Part shown: positions 37,468-47,591 of the stretch, one piece after another
Position numbering within the stretch: the first letter of the stretch is position 1
How the letters are laid out: every line of letters starts with the position of its first letter
Source of the DNA: Rhodanobacteraceae bacterium
GTDB taxonomy: Bacteria > Pseudomonadota > Gammaproteobacteria > Xanthomonadales > Rhodanobacteraceae
NCBI GenBank assembly: GCA_016790075.1
Contig: JAEUPP010000013.1
Coordinates: 1 to 64,000 of the forward strand
DNA: 64,000 nucleotides
Direction: 5' to 3'
Made by a program: the position numbers and the translations under genes
The notes under the pieces: generated by a model
The model's database searches: none
What the model was told of the DNA's origin: nothing
The model's input: the letters and a program-made list of their open reading frames with translations, nothing else

Positions 37468-38232
37468 ATGCACATTGAGACACTGGGCCAGGGCCCCGAC
37501 CTCGTCATGATCCACGGCTGGGCCATGCATGCGGGCATCTTCGCGCCACTGACGCGTGAGCTCGCGCAGCATTTTCGCCTGCATCTGGTCGACCTGCCCG
37601 GCCATGGACTCAGCGCGCAGCGCGATGAGCGTCTGGATCTCGCGGCTTGCGCCGAGCGCATTGCCGCGCAGACGCCCCGCGCGCTCTGGCTCGGCTGGTC
37701 GCTGGGCGGGCTGGTCTGCATCGAAGCGGCACGGCAGCAGCGGCCGTTGGTGCGTGGCCTTGTGCTGATCGCCACCAGCCCGCGTTTTGTCGTCGGCGAC
37801 GACTGGCCGCAGGGCGTGGCGGCAGATACCTTCCGCCAATTTGGCGACGGCCTGCGCAGCGACTACCACCGCACGATAGAACGCTTCCTCGCCCTCGAAG
37901 CCCACGGTTCGGAACGCGCCCAGAGCGAACTGCGCGAGCTGCGGGCGCATGTGTTCGATCGTGGCGAGCCGGCGCTGCGCGCGTTGTGTGACGGGCTCGA
38001 AATCCTGGATCGCGCCGACCTGCGCGGCCTGCTGCCCCAGTTGAGCACACCCAGTCTCTGGATCGCCGGCCGCCGGGACCGGCTGATTCCGCCAGGCGCC
38101 ATGCAATGGGCCGCGCAACAAAGTCCACATGGCCGCTGGCTCGAACTCCCAGCCGGACATGCGCCGTTTATCGGACACGCACACAGTGTCGCCGAGGCAG
38201 TGGTCGCTTTTGCTGCCGAGGTCGGCCCATGA
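37468..38232 (+). CDS. bioH: Pimeloyl-ACP methyl ester esterase
   Basis: 254 residues, alpha/beta hydrolase. It removes the methyl group that BioC adds, freeing pimeloyl-ACP for BioF. LVMIHGWAMHAGIFAPL is the oxyanion region, WLGWSLGGLVCIEAA the nucleophile elbow (GWSLGG), RRDRLIPPGAM contains the catalytic Asp region, and PAGHAPFIGH the histidine. It overlaps bioC by ATGA, consistent with their coupled roles. Confidence 0.95.
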   Translation: MHIETLGQGPDLVMIHGWAMHAGIFAPLTRELAQHFRLHLVDLPGHGLSAQRDERLDLAACAERIAAQTPRALWLGWSLGGLVCIEAARQQRPLVRGLVLIATSPRFVVGDDWPQGVAADTFRQFGDGLRSDYHRTIERFLALEAHGSERAQSELRELRAHVFDRGEPALRALCDGLEILDRADLRGLLPQLSTPSLWIAGRRDRLIPPGAMQWAAQQSPHGRWLELPAGHAPFIGHAHSVAEAVVAFAAEVGP

Positions 38233-39104
38233 CGCCGTTTGATCGCGACCAGGTACGCCGCGCTTTCGGCCGGGCAGCAGCCAGTTATGCCGGGCACGCG
38301 GTGTTGCAGCACGAAGTCGAAGACCGCCTGCTCGAACGTCTCGACTACGTCACCACGCCGCCGCAGCGCGTGCTTGATCTCGGCTGTGGCCCCGGCCGCG
38401 CCAGCGCCAAGCTGCGCAGGCGCTGGCGCAAGGCCGAGATCATCGCGATGGACCTGGCATTGCCCATGCTCAGGCAGGCACGGCGCGGCGGCAGCTGGCT
38501 GCGCCCGCTGCCGCGTATCTGTGCCGACGCACGCCAGCTACCGCTTGCCGACGCGAGCATCGATGTGTTGTTTTCCAGCCTGTGCATACAGTGGGTCGCC
38601 GACCTGCCGGCCCTGTTTGACGAGTTCCGGCGCGTGCTCAGACCCGACGGCTTTCTCGCCCTGTCGACTTTTGGGCCGCTGACCCTGCATGAGCTGCGCG
38701 CGGCCTGGGCCGAGGTCGATCAAGCGCCGCATGTGAGCCGTTTTGCGGACATCCAGCGCATCGGCGACGCCCTGCTGGCGGCCGGGTTCCGCGATCCGGT
38801 GCTGGACGGCGATGACTTCACGCTGACCTATGCTGACACGGACGCACTGATGCGCGACCTCAAAGCCATAGGCGCGACCAACGCCGACTCCCAACGCCGC
38901 CGCGGTCTCACCGGCAGGTCGCGGCTGCAGGCGGTGGCACAGGCGTATGAGCCTTTTCGTGGCAGCGACGGCCGCCTGCCGGCTACCTACGAAGTCATCA
39001 GTGCCCATGCCTGGGGCCCCAAGCCGGGCCAGCCCCGGCGCAGCGGCGGCACCGACATTGCGACATTCCCGCTGGATCAGCTGCGGATCCGGCGCCGCCG
39101 CTGA
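38229..39104 (+). CDS. bioC: Malonyl-ACP O-methyltransferase
   Basis: 291 residues from the ATG at 38229 that overlaps the bioH stop; open frame upstream is bioH out of frame. MTPFDRDQVRRAFGRAAASY is the classical BioC N-terminus. The SAM site is VLDLGCGPGRASAKL, and FSSLCIQWVADLPALFDEFR follows. It methylates malonyl-ACP so that fatty acid synthesis can build the pimelate chain. Last gene of the biotin cluster; it converges with the VWA gene 22 bases away. Confidence 0.96.
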   Translation: MTPFDRDQVRRAFGRAAASYAGHAVLQHEVEDRLLERLDYVTTPPQRVLDLGCGPGRASAKLRRRWRKAEIIAMDLALPMLRQARRGGSWLRPLPRICADARQLPLADASIDVLFSSLCIQWVADLPALFDEFRRVLRPDGFLALSTFGPLTLHELRAAWAEVDQAPHVSRFADIQRIGDALLAAGFRDPVLDGDDFTLTYADTDALMRDLKAIGATNADSQRRRGLTGRSRLQAVAQAYEPFRGSDGRLPATYEVISAHAWGPKPGQPRRSGGTDIATFPLDQLRIRRRR

Positions 39105-39126
39105 CCGGTCCCGGTGCTGCGCCGGC

Positions 39127-40305
39127 TTAGCGTCCGCGCAACACATCCACCGCATCGTTGAGCCCGGCCAGCGTCAGCGGGTACATGCGCCCCTGCATCA
39201 GCTCGCGGGTAATGCCGATCGAGGGCGTCCACTCCCAGCGTGAAGGCTCCACCGGATTTAGCCAGACGGCACGGCGATAGAGCTCGGTCAGGCGCCCCAG
39301 CCATACTGCACCGGCTTCGGGGTTGTGGTGCTCGATGCTGCCGCCGGCTTCGGTGATCTCGTACGGGCTCATGCTCGCGTCGCCGACGATGACGAGCTTG
39401 TAGTCGGCCGCATAGGTGTGCATCAGGTCCAGAGTGCTCTGATGCACATCCCAGCGGCGCGAGTTGTCGCGCCAGATCCGCTCGTAAATGAAGTTGTGGA
39501 AATAGAAATGCTGCAGGTGCTTGAACTCGCTGCGCGCTGCCGAGAAGAGCTCTTCGCAGATGCGCACGTGATCATCCATCGAACCACCGATGTCGAGCAG
39601 CAGCAGTACCTTGACCGCGTTGTGCCGCTCCGGGCGCAATTTAAGATCCAGCCAGCCTGCGTTGCGTGCGGTTGCGCGGATCGTGCCGTCGAGATCGAGT
39701 TCCTGCTCAGCACCGGTGCGCGCCAGCCGGCGCAGCGCGCGCAATGCCAGCTTGATATCGCGGGTCCCCAGTTCGCGGGTGTCGTCAAGATTGCGGAACT
39801 GGCGCTGCTCCCAAACCTTGACCGCACGGCGCTGACCCGACCTGCCACCGATGCGGACCCCTTCGGGGTTGTAGCCCGAATGACCGAACGGAGAGGTTCC
39901 ACCGGTGCCTATCCAGCGCGATCCGCCCTGATGGCGCTCCTGCTGCTCGGCCAGCCGGCGCTGCAGCTCATCGAGCAATTTCTGCAAACCGCCCAGCGCC
40001 TCGATGGCTGCCTTTTCCTCGGGCGTAAACACGCGCTCCAGCTCACGCCGCAACCATTCTTCGGGTATGGCGCCGTAGAGCTGTTGCGCAGCCGCATCGA
40101 CCCCATTGAAGAACAGGCCAAACGCGCGGTCGTAGCGGTCGAACTGGGTTTCATCCTTGATCAGGCAGATCCGCGCCAGCAGATGGAATTCATCCAGCGA
40201 CAAACGGGAAAAGCCGGCGCGCAGCGCATCGAGCAGCGCCAATAGTTCGTTGATGCCGGGCTTGAGTCCCTGGCTGCGCAGCCAGAGGAAAAAACGGATC
40301 AGCAT
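39127..40305 (-). CDS. VWA-domain protein (CoxE-like), MoxR partner
   Basis: 392 residues. N-terminal helices (LIRFFLWLRSQGLKPGINEL) are those of CoxE-type proteins. The C-terminal von Willebrand A domain has the MIDAS motif LLLLDIGGSMDDH (DxGxS), though with Gly-Gly between Ile and Ser where many have xGS. The middle has GTGGTSPFGHSGYNPEGVRI, common in this subfamily. Such proteins work with MoxR AAA ATPases in maturation of enzyme complexes; a MoxR gene lies 1.2 kb upstream on the same strand, separated by an oppositely oriented lipoprotein gene. Confidence 0.9.
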   Translation of the reverse strand: MLIRFFLWLRSQGLKPGINELLALLDALRAGFSRLSLDEFHLLARICLIKDETQFDRYDRAFGLFFNGVDAAAQQLYGAIPEEWLRRELERVFTPEEKAAIEALGGLQKLLDELQRRLAEQQERHQGGSRWIGTGGTSPFGHSGYNPEGVRIGGRSGQRRAVKVWEQRQFRNLDDTRELGTRDIKLALRALRRLARTGAEQELDLDGTIRATARNAGWLDLKLRPERHNAVKVLLLLDIGGSMDDHVRICEELFSAARSEFKHLQHFYFHNFIYERIWRDNSRRWDVHQSTLDLMHTYAADYKLVIVGDASMSPYEITEAGGSIEHHNPEAGAVWLGRLTELYRRAVWLNPVEPSRWEWTPSIGITRELMQGRMYPLTLAGLNDAVDVLRGR

Positions 40306-40537
40306 GCAGTGTCGGCCCAGGGGCGGCGGCGGGACGAGGCGGCGGTGGATCGGGGCGGGTGAGCTGTTTCGCCGCCGACAAGGCCGTGTGATAGTGCAAC
40401 TAAACGCTTATGCAACGCAGTTGGTGGCATGATTCGACCTTCGGAATCGCGACAGCGGCGGCGAAAATCGCTAGTCTGCGCGGCTTCATGCCGCCGCTTT
40501 GGCGCCGGCCACGATACTACGTTTGCGGAGACCTCCC

Positions 40538-41377
40538 GTGCAGAAGCTCGCTCTTTCCCTGCTGTTCGCCAGCCTCGCCCTGGCTGCCTGCGGTCCGTCG
40601 AACGACAGCAGCAATCAGACCCAGACCACAACCCGGGCACAGCTGCCGACCTCGGTCACCGGCACGGTATCGCTGAAAGTGCCAGCGCCAGTAGGGCCGA
40701 CCGCACAGCTCAAGCTTTCCCTGGAGAACGTAAGCCTGAAACCGGAAGTCATCGTGGCGCAGAGCACAACCCAGGCAGGCTCGCTGCCGGCCCAGTTCCA
40801 GCTTCCGTTCGAACCCGGCAAGATTGACCAGAACGCGCTGTACGTGCTCAACGTCGAACTCATCGACGGCGAACGCCGCTATGTCGCACCCCGCCAGTAC
40901 CCGGTGCTGACCAAGGGCTCGCCGGCCAAGGTCGACGTCGTCATGACGCCAGAACCCACCGCCTCGGAAAAGCTGGAATCCGAATACGCCGGCCTGGAGC
41001 GCGCCATCGGCGGCATGAAGCGCTCGCAGGGCTCCAGCGAAGACGAGGCCAGCACCACGGCCTGGGACGGCTTCTTCGACAAGACCGGCCTGCGCTATAT
41101 CCGCGAAATCGTCGACTTTGGCGACAAGGGCCGCACCAACACCTACTACGCCTATCGCGAAGGCAAACCCATGGCGGTGGTGCAGGAACGCGTTCCGGCC
41201 ATGGCCGAGAAACCGAACGCGGTTACACGCGCGGGCTGGGATGCCGCCGGCCTGCTGGTGCTCAAGACGAAGCGGGACGGTGGTACGGTCAGCGTACTCG
41301 CCGACGCCGATGCCAAGAGCCTCTACGATCGCGCCGTAGCCAAGTACGAAGTGATTTCCAAGCGTACTCCGAAGTAA
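40538..41377 (+). CDS. Lipoprotein of unknown function
   Basis: 279 residues from the GTG at 40538 with GGAG upstream, opening a lipoprotein signal (LALSLLFASLALAACGPS, lipobox LAAC). The N-terminal half looks like an Ig-like strand domain of the YbaY type (VTGTVSLKVPAPVGPTAQLK, LSLENVSLK, VLNVELIDGERRYVAPRQYP). The C-terminal half (WDGFFDKTGLRYIREIVDFG, YYAYREGKPMAVVQERVPAM) is a separate domain I do not recognise. It is inserted between the VWA and MoxR genes on the opposite strand and ends at a strong terminator. Confidence 0.8.
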   Translation: MQKLALSLLFASLALAACGPSNDSSNQTQTTTRAQLPTSVTGTVSLKVPAPVGPTAQLKLSLENVSLKPEVIVAQSTTQAGSLPAQFQLPFEPGKIDQNALYVLNVELIDGERRYVAPRQYPVLTKGSPAKVDVVMTPEPTASEKLESEYAGLERAIGGMKRSQGSSEDEASTTAWDGFFDKTGLRYIREIVDFGDKGRTNTYYAYREGKPMAVVQERVPAMAEKPNAVTRAGWDAAGLLVLKTKRDGGTVSVLADADAKSLYDRAVAKYEVISKRTPK

Positions 41378-41414
41378 CTGCTACACGGCCGGCCGTTCAG
41401 CGTCGTCTTGAACC

Positions 41415-41446
41415 AAAAAACCCTCCTCAGTCCGGGAGGGTTTTTT
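41415..41446. terminator. Bidirectional rho-independent terminator
   Basis: AAAAAACCCTCC, an 8-base loop, then GGAGGGTTTTTT. A-run and T-run make it work both ways, for the lipoprotein gene on the plus strand and the MoxR gene on the minus strand. Confidence 0.92.
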
Positions 41447-41475
41447 GTGCGATACGGCCGGGGTCGCGGCTATTT

Positions 41476-42318
41476 TCAACCGCCGCGTCGCGCCATGAAC
41501 GCAATGCGCTCGAACAGCTGCACGTCCGCCTCGTTCTTGAGCAGTGCGCCATAAAGCGGCGGTATGGCCTTCTTCACGTTGCGCTCGCGCAAAGTGTCCA
41601 CGGCGAGATCTTCCGCCAGCAGCAGTCTGAGCCAGTCCAGCAGCTCCGACGTCGTCGGTTTTTTCTTGAGTCCCGGCGTCTCGCGCAAGGCGAGGAACGC
41701 GGTCAGCGCTTCGTGCACGAGTTCGCGCTTGAGCCCCGGGAAATGGACCTCGACGATGGCACTCAGCGTGTCGGCATCGGGGAAGCGGATATAGTGGAAA
41801 AAGCAGCGGCGCAGGAACGCGTCCGGCAGCTCCTTTTCATTGTTCGACGTGATCATCACGATAGGCCGATGCCTGGCGCGTACGGTCTCGCCGGTCTCGT
41901 AGACGTGAAAATCCATGCGATCGAGTTCGCGCAGCAGATCGTTAGGAAACTCGATGTCGGCCTTGTCGATCTCGTCGATGAGCATGACCGCGCGCCTGTC
42001 GCTGGCGAAGGCCTGCCAAAGTTTGCCCGGTACGATGTAGTTCCCGATATCGCTGGCGCGCGCTTCGCCCAGCTGCGAATCGCGCAGCCGCGCCACCGCG
42101 TCGTATTCGTAAAGTCCGTGCTGCGCCTTGGTCGTCGACTTGATATGCCATTCGATCAGCGGCGCATCGAGCGCGCGCGCCACTTCTTCGGCGAGCAGGG
42201 TCTTGCCCGTGCCGGGCTCGCCTTTGATCAACAGCGGTCGCTGCAGGGTGATCGCCGCATTGACTGCGAGCTTGAGCTCGTCGGTGGCGACGTAACGGTC
42301 GGTGCCTTCAAAACGCAT
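41476..42318 (-). CDS. MoxR-family AAA ATPase
   Basis: 280 residues, the size of short MoxR proteins. Walker A IKGEPGTGKTLLAEEVARAL, Walker B VMLIDEIDKADIEF and the sensor VMITSNNEKELPDAFLRRCF are intact. MoxR ATPases act as chaperones with VWA proteins, here probably the CoxE-like product at 39127-40305. It lies just downstream of tex, 63 bases away on the same strand. Confidence 0.92.
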   Translation of the reverse strand: MRFEGTDRYVATDELKLAVNAAITLQRPLLIKGEPGTGKTLLAEEVARALDAPLIEWHIKSTTKAQHGLYEYDAVARLRDSQLGEARASDIGNYIVPGKLWQAFASDRRAVMLIDEIDKADIEFPNDLLRELDRMDFHVYETGETVRARHRPIVMITSNNEKELPDAFLRRCFFHYIRFPDADTLSAIVEVHFPGLKRELVHEALTAFLALRETPGLKKKPTTSELLDWLRLLLAEDLAVDTLRERNVKKAIPPLYGALLKNEADVQLFERIAFMARRGG

Positions 42319-42381
42319 AGGTATCCCGCTCGAAACCGGAGGAGTGGCCGCGGCCGCAACCAGCGCGACCGCGGCACGGTA

Positions 42382-44706
42382 TCAGTTGCGGCGCGCCTTG
42401 GCGAAAGCGTCAGCGAACGCATTGTTCGATGGCGCCGGTGCCGATCCGGGCTTGGGACCGAAACTGCGCGGGCCCGCATCCCGTTTTGCACTCCGTTCGT
42501 CACGCTTGGCTGCGGCAGGGCCGGCGGCGGCCTCGCCGATCGGATCATCCAGGCGCATCGTCAGCGCGATACGTTTGCGCGGAATATCGACCTCAAGCAC
42601 CTTGACCTTGACGACATCGCCAGCCTTGACGACTTCGCGCGGGTCTTTGACGAATTTTGTCGACAAGGCCGAAACGTGTACCAGGCCATCCTGGTGCACG
42701 CCGATGTCGACGAAGGCACCAAACGCCGCGACATTCGACACGCGCCCTTCGAGCACCATGCCGGGCTTGAGGTCTTTGAGATCCTCCACGCCGTCGGCGA
42801 AGGCCGCCGTGACGAACTCGGGTCGCGGATCGCGGCCGGGCTTTTCGAGTTCCTTGAGGATGTCGCGCACGGTCGGCAAACCAAACTTGTCGTCGATGAA
42901 CTGGTCTGCCCGCACAGTCTTCAGGAACGCCGTGTCGCCGATGATGTTCTTCACCTCGCGGCCGCAGGACTTGATGATGCGCTGGACCACCGGATAGGCC
43001 TCCGGATGGACGGCCGATGCATCGAGTGGGTTGTCGCCAGCGGTAATGCGCAGGAAGCCCGCGCACTGCTCATAAGCCTTGTCGCCAAGCCGAGGCACTT
43101 TCTTCAATTGTTCACGAGTACGGAATGCGCCGTTCGCATCGCGGAATTTCACCACGTTCTCGGCTACTGATGCGGACAGTCCTGCGACACGCGCGAGCAA
43201 CGGCGCCGAAGCCGTGTTCACGTCGACGCCGACGGCGTTGACGCAGTCCTCGACCCTGGCATCCAGGGCGCGGGCAAGCTTCACCTGATTGACATCGTGC
43301 TGGTACTGGCCGACGCCAATGGCCTTGGGCTCGATCTTTACCAGTTCCGCCAGCGGATCCTGCAAGCGCCGTGCGATCGATACCGCGCCACGCAGGCTTA
43401 CGTCGAGCTCCGGGAACTCCCGCGCCGCGGTTTCCGACGCGGAGTACACCGACGCACCCGCTTCGCTGACTACGACCTTGGCGAGCTTGAGCTCCGGTGC
43501 TTTCTTTATCAGCTCCCCGACCAATTTGTCGGTTTCGCGCGATGCAGTGCCGTTGCCGATCGCGATCAAATTGACGCCATACTGGCGGCTCCAGGCCGCG
43601 AGCTGCGCCAGCGATTGATCCCACTGGTTCTTGGGCTCGTGCGGATAGATCACGCCCGTGCTCAGGAGCTTGCCGGTGCCGTCGACGATGGCGACCTTGC
43701 AGCCGGTACGAATGCCCGGATCGAGCCCGAGGACGACTTTGGGTCCGGCCGGCGCGGCCAACAGCAGATCCTTGAGGTTTTCGCCGAATACACGAATGGC
43801 CTCGTCTTCAGCGCTCTCGCGCGTCTTGCCGAACAGATCGAGCGCCAGATGCAGGTGCAGTTTGATACGCCAGGTCTGGCGGCAGGTTTCAAGCAACCAG
43901 GCATCAGCCGGCCGGCCGCGCTGCGCGATACCAAAATGCGCGGCGACACGGCCTTCAGCCTCCGCATGGCCTTGCTCGGGCTCGGTCGTCGGTTCGAGCT
44001 CGAGATCGATAACACCTTCGTTACGCGCGCGGAACAGCGCGAGCATGCGGTGCGACGGAATCGATTTGACCGGTTCGGCATGGTCGAAATAATCGCGGAA
44101 CTTCGCGCCTTCGTTTTCCTTGCCAGCCACGACCTTGGCGCGAACCTGGCCGCGTTCGGTCAGCCAGCTGCGCAACTCACCGACCAACCCCGCATCCTCG
44201 GAGAATTCCTCGAGCAGGATCGCGCGGGCGCCATCGAGAGCTGACTTGATGTCGGCCACGCCCTTGCCGGCATCGATGAACGGCAAGGCAAACTCCTCAG
44301 GCTTGCGCGCCGGGTCTTCACGCAACCCGTCGGCCAGCGCCTGCAGTCCGGCCTCGCGTGCGATCTGCGCCTTGGTGCGGCGTTTGGGTTTGTAGGGCAG
44401 ATACAGATCTTCGAGCCGCGCCTTGGTATCCGCTTCCAGAATTTCCTTTTTCAACTCATCGCTGAGCTTGCCCTGCTCGGCAACGCTAGCGAGTATGGCC
44501 GTACGACGCTCTTCGAGTTCACGCAGGTAACGCAGGCGTTCTTCGAGATTGCGTAGCTGGGTGTCGTCCAGGCCACCAGTCGCTTCCTTGCGGTAGCGCG
44601 CGATGAAAGGCACCGTCGCGCCGCCATCCAGAAGCTCGACGGCTGCCTGAACCTGAGCCGGTTTCGCCGCAATTTCCTCGGCGATTTTCTGTTCGATCGT
44701 AAGCAT
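42382..44706 (-). CDS. tex: RNA-binding transcription accessory protein Tex
   Basis: 774 residues from the ATG at 44706 ([20 protein letters not shown]), the family start; upstream open frame is not coding. Features in order: N-terminal helical domain with [19 protein letters not shown], the YqgF/RNase H-like domain with [20 protein letters not shown], helix-hairpin-helix repeats ([17 protein letters not shown]), and a C-terminal S1 domain ([20 protein letters not shown]). A basic tail of ~60 residues follows. Tex associates with RNA and transcription complexes. Confidence 0.97.
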   Translation of the reverse strand: MLTIEQKIAEEIAAKPAQVQAAVELLDGGATVPFIARYRKEATGGLDDTQLRNLEERLRYLRELEERRTAILASVAEQGKLSDELKKEILEADTKARLEDLYLPYKPKRRTKAQIAREAGLQALADGLREDPARKPEEFALPFIDAGKGVADIKSALDGARAILLEEFSEDAGLVGELRSWLTERGQVRAKVVAGKENEGAKFRDYFDHAEPVKSIPSHRMLALFRARNEGVIDLELEPTTEPEQGHAEAEGRVAAHFGIAQRGRPADAWLLETCRQTWRIKLHLHLALDLFGKTRESAEDEAIRVFGENLKDLLLAAPAGPKVVLGLDPGIRTGCKVAIVDGTGKLLSTGVIYPHEPKNQWDQSLAQLAAWSRQYGVNLIAIGNGTASRETDKLVGELIKKAPELKLAKVVVSEAGASVYSASETAAREFPELDVSLRGAVSIARRLQDPLAELVKIEPKAIGVGQYQHDVNQVKLARALDARVEDCVNAVGVDVNTASAPLLARVAGLSASVAENVVKFRDANGAFRTREQLKKVPRLGDKAYEQCAGFLRITAGDNPLDASAVHPEAYPVVQRIIKSCGREVKNIIGDTAFLKTVRADQFIDDKFGLPTVRDILKELEKPGRDPRPEFVTAAFADGVEDLKDLKPGMVLEGRVSNVAAFGAFVDIGVHQDGLVHVSALSTKFVKDPREVVKAGDVVKVKVLEVDIPRKRIALTMRLDDPIGEAAAGPAAAKRDERSAKRDAGPRSFGPKPGSAPAPSNNAFADAFAKARRN

Positions 44707-44826
44707 GAAACCTGTTCTTCTCGTGGGGCGGCGGAGCTCGCGCGACGCCGGGCCGGGCATTTTAGTGGCCTCGCCTGCACCTTCGCCATCGGCGCAGCGT
44801 ACCGCGTTGCGGCACCGAACCCCGAA

Positions 44827-44840
44827 TTGACTCGGATCAA
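44827..44840. promoter_or_regulatory. FNR/Anr-type box upstream of ompW
   Basis: TTGAC-TCGG-ATCAA, one base from the consensus TTGAT-N4-ATCAA, 59 bases before the ompW ATG. OmpW homologues (E. coli ompW, Pseudomonas oprG) are known oxygen-regulated targets of FNR or Anr. Confidence 0.65.
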
Positions 44841-44898
44841 CGCGCAGCCGGCACAGCGCTGCCACGATGGAGACCATCTTTCCTCGTCAGGTAATTCC

Positions 44899-45513
44899 AT
44901 GACACTACGAAACGCCGTGCTCTGCACCCTGTTCGCCGCCTCGCTGCTTCCCGCTGCCCGAGCGCATGCCGAAGACTGGACGTTGAAGATCGGGCTGCAC
45001 CAGGTCGCGCCCCGTTCGGACAACGGCGATCTGGCCGGCGGAACGCTGGCGACCGACGTCTCGGGCGACTGGCGACCGACCTTCCAGCTCGAATATTTCG
45101 TCACACCGAACTGGGGCGTGGAACTGCTGGCCGCGACACCCTTCAAACACGATATCCGCCTCAATGGTGCCAAAGCCGCCGAGGTGTCGCAGCTGCCGCC
45201 AACGCTGTCACTGCAATACCACTTCCGTCCCGGCGCTCGCGTTTCGCCGTTTGTCGGCATCGGCGTGAACTACACGGCTTTCTTCGACGTCAGCGAAACC
45301 GGCCCGCTGGCTGCAACGCAGCTCACACTGTCCAAATCCTGGGGCGCGGCAGCACACGCAGGCATCGATTTCGCACTCGGCGACCGCTGGCTGATTTCGG
45401 CCGACCTGCGCTGGATGGACATCGACACGGAAGTGCGCGTGAACGGGGCCCGGGCAGGTACTGTCAATATCGACCCTATCGCCTACGGAGTAGCGGCAGG
45501 CTATCGCTTCTGA
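44899..45513 (+). CDS. ompW: OmpW family outer-membrane porin
   Basis: 204 residues from ATG 44899, opening a signal peptide ending ARAHAEDW. The mature eight-stranded barrel is seen in DWTLKIGLHQVAP, TFQLEYFVTPNWGVELLAAT, LPPTLSLQYHFRPGARVSPF, VGIGVNYTAFF and LISADLRWMDIDTEV, ending with the outer-membrane C-terminal Phe (AAGYRF). OmpW forms a narrow hydrophobic channel. An FNR-type box precedes it. It converges with mnmG; an imperfect stem GCGCGAG/CTCGCGC (45540-45567) lies between. Confidence 0.93.
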   Translation: MTLRNAVLCTLFAASLLPAARAHAEDWTLKIGLHQVAPRSDNGDLAGGTLATDVSGDWRPTFQLEYFVTPNWGVELLAATPFKHDIRLNGAKAAEVSQLPPTLSLQYHFRPGARVSPFVGIGVNYTAFFDVSETGPLAATQLTLSKSWGAAAHAGIDFALGDRWLISADLRWMDIDTEVRVNGARAGTVNIDPIAYGVAAGYRF

Positions 45514-45601
45514 CCGCGCACAGCGCCCCAGGCTACCCAGCGCGAGTCTCTATAGCGAGGCTCGCGCCGTTTGTCCGTTACTGGTGGTTTGCTGCGCAGC
45601 C

Positions 45602-47476
45602 TCAGGCCACGCGGCGTTTCAGGTGCACCAGCAGTAGCGAAATTGCGGCTGGCGTCACGCCGGCGATGCGGCTGGCCTGACCGATGGTTTGTGGTAACGC
45701 ACGTGCAAGCTTCTGAGCGACTTCGGCCGACAGGCCCGACACGGCGGCGTAATCGAAACCCAGCGGAATCGCCGTATCTTCGTTACGCCGCTGGCGTTCT
45801 ATCTCGTCGCGCTGGCGATTGAGATAGCCCTCGTATTTCACGCCAATCTCAACCTGTTCGGCCACACGCGTGTCCGCGACACCCGGACCGATACCCTCAA
45901 CGCGGGCGAGTTTCGCGTAGTCGAGTTCAGGTCGGCGCAGCAGATCGAGCGCACTCGCTTCGCGCGTCAGGTTCAGACCAAGCTCGCTGTCGAGTGCGCG
46001 CCCTAGCGCATTGCCCGGTGCTGCCCAGATCGAGCCCAGACGGGCCGTTTCCGCGGCGACGGCGTCGCGCTTGGCACGGAAGGCGTCGTAGCGTGCCCGG
46101 TCGACACAACCCAGCGCGAAACCCTGCTCGGTGAGGCGCAGGTCCGCATTGTCCTCGCGCAATTGCAGGCGATATTCGGCGCGCGAGGTGAACATGCGAT
46201 ACGGCTCTGTCGTGCCGTTGGTGATGAGGTCATCGACAAGCACGCCGAGATAGGCCTCGTCGCGACGCGGGGTCCAGGGTTCCTGTCCCTGCGCCGCGCG
46301 CGCCGCGTTGAGTCCTGCGAGCAGGCCCTGCGCGGCGGCTTCTTCGTAACCCGTCGTGCCGTTGATCTGTCCAGCGAAGTAAAGGCCAGCGATCGCCTTG
46401 GTTTCCAGCGAGGCTTTGAGGCCGCGCGGATCGAAGTAGTCGTACTCGATCGCATAACCTGGCCGGGTAATGTGCGCGTGCTCGAAACCCTTGATCGAAC
46501 GCACCAGGGCAAGCTGCACATCAAACGGCAGCGAGGTGGAAATGCCGTTGGGGTAGATCTCGTTCGTCTCCAGGCCTTCCGGTTCGATGAAGATCTGGTG
46601 CGACGGCTTGTCGGCGAAGCGTACGACCTTGTCTTCGATCGACGGGCAATAACGCGGCCCTACGCCTTCGATCTTGCCCGTGTACAGCGGTGAACGGTCC
46701 AGCGCCGCACGGATAAGGTCATGCGTATGTTCGCTGGTATGCGTGATCCAGCACGGCAGCTGGCGCGGGTGTTCGGCAGCGCTACCGAGGAAGGACATAA
46801 CCGGCAGAGGATCATCGCCAGGCTGCGCCTGCAGTTCGCTGTAGTCGATGCTACGGCCGTCGATACGCGGCGGGGTACCGGTCTTGAGGCGATCGGTGCC
46901 AAGCTTAAGTTCGCGCAGGCGCGAGGCCAGTGTTGCCGCCGGCGGATCGCCGGCACGACCGCCAGCGTAGTTCGCAAAACCGATGTGGATTTTTCCCGCC
47001 AGGAAAGTGCCGGCTGTCAGTACGACCGTCGCCGCGTGAAAACGCAGGCCCATCTGCGTAACCGCGCCTGCGACGCGATCACCCTCCACGATGAGATCGT
47101 CCACCGCCTGCTGGAACAGGGTCAGATTGACCTGATTCTCAACGATGCGGCGTATGGCAGCCTTGTAAAGCGCGCGGTCAGCCTGACAGCGCGTGGCCCG
47201 CACGGCAGCGCCCTTGGATGCGTTGAGCACGCGCCATTGAATGCCGGCCAGGTCGGCCGCACGCGCCATCGCACCACCCAGCGCATCCACTTCCTTGACC
47301 AAATGGCCCTTGCCGATGCCACCGATGGCCGGGTTGCAGCTCATCTGGCCTATGGTCTCGATGTTGTGGCTCAGGAGTAGCGTCTGTGCACCGCATCGCG
47401 CGGCGGCGAGCGCCGCTTCGGTGCCGGCATGGCCACCGCCAATCACGATGACATCGAAGGTTCGGGAGAAATCCAT
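45602..47476 (-). CDS. mnmG: tRNA uridine 5-carboxymethylaminomethyl modification enzyme MnmG
   Basis: 624 residues, full length. With MnmE it makes the 5-carboxymethylaminomethyl group at wobble U34 of tRNAs. FAD-binding [20 protein letters not shown] and [20 protein letters not shown] are present, with [20 protein letters not shown] and [16 protein letters not shown] later. It is not followed by rsmG-parA-parB, unlike in many bacteria; an ompW gene converges on it. Its 5' side faces the sigma-54 intergenic region. Confidence 0.98.
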   Translation of the reverse strand: MDFSRTFDVIVIGGGHAGTEAALAAARCGAQTLLLSHNIETIGQMSCNPAIGGIGKGHLVKEVDALGGAMARAADLAGIQWRVLNASKGAAVRATRCQADRALYKAAIRRIVENQVNLTLFQQAVDDLIVEGDRVAGAVTQMGLRFHAATVVLTAGTFLAGKIHIGFANYAGGRAGDPPAATLASRLRELKLGTDRLKTGTPPRIDGRSIDYSELQAQPGDDPLPVMSFLGSAAEHPRQLPCWITHTSEHTHDLIRAALDRSPLYTGKIEGVGPRYCPSIEDKVVRFADKPSHQIFIEPEGLETNEIYPNGISTSLPFDVQLALVRSIKGFEHAHITRPGYAIEYDYFDPRGLKASLETKAIAGLYFAGQINGTTGYEEAAAQGLLAGLNAARAAQGQEPWTPRRDEAYLGVLVDDLITNGTTEPYRMFTSRAEYRLQLREDNADLRLTEQGFALGCVDRARYDAFRAKRDAVAAETARLGSIWAAPGNALGRALDSELGLNLTREASALDLLRRPELDYAKLARVEGIGPGVADTRVAEQVEIGVKYEGYLNRQRDEIERQRRNEDTAIPLGFDYAAVSGLSAEVAQKLARALPQTIGQASRIAGVTPAAISLLLVHLKRRVA

Positions 47477-47566
47477 GGCAGGAAGCAGTATGCGGGGACG
47501 TTGCGGATTCTAGCGGCTGGCCGGTTGTATCGCAGGTGGGCGCATCGGGCTTACGACCTAGGTTGT

Positions 47567-47582
47567 TGGCACGACCCCTGCA
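47567..47582 (+). promoter_or_regulatory. Sigma-54 promoter (first of two)
   Basis: TGGCACG-ACCC-CTGCA: GG and GC elements ten bases apart, matching the -24/-12 consensus TGGCACG-N4-TTGCA at all but one position. Transcription would start about 47592, just before the structured element. Confidence 0.65.
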
Positions 47583-47591
47583 ATACCGTTC

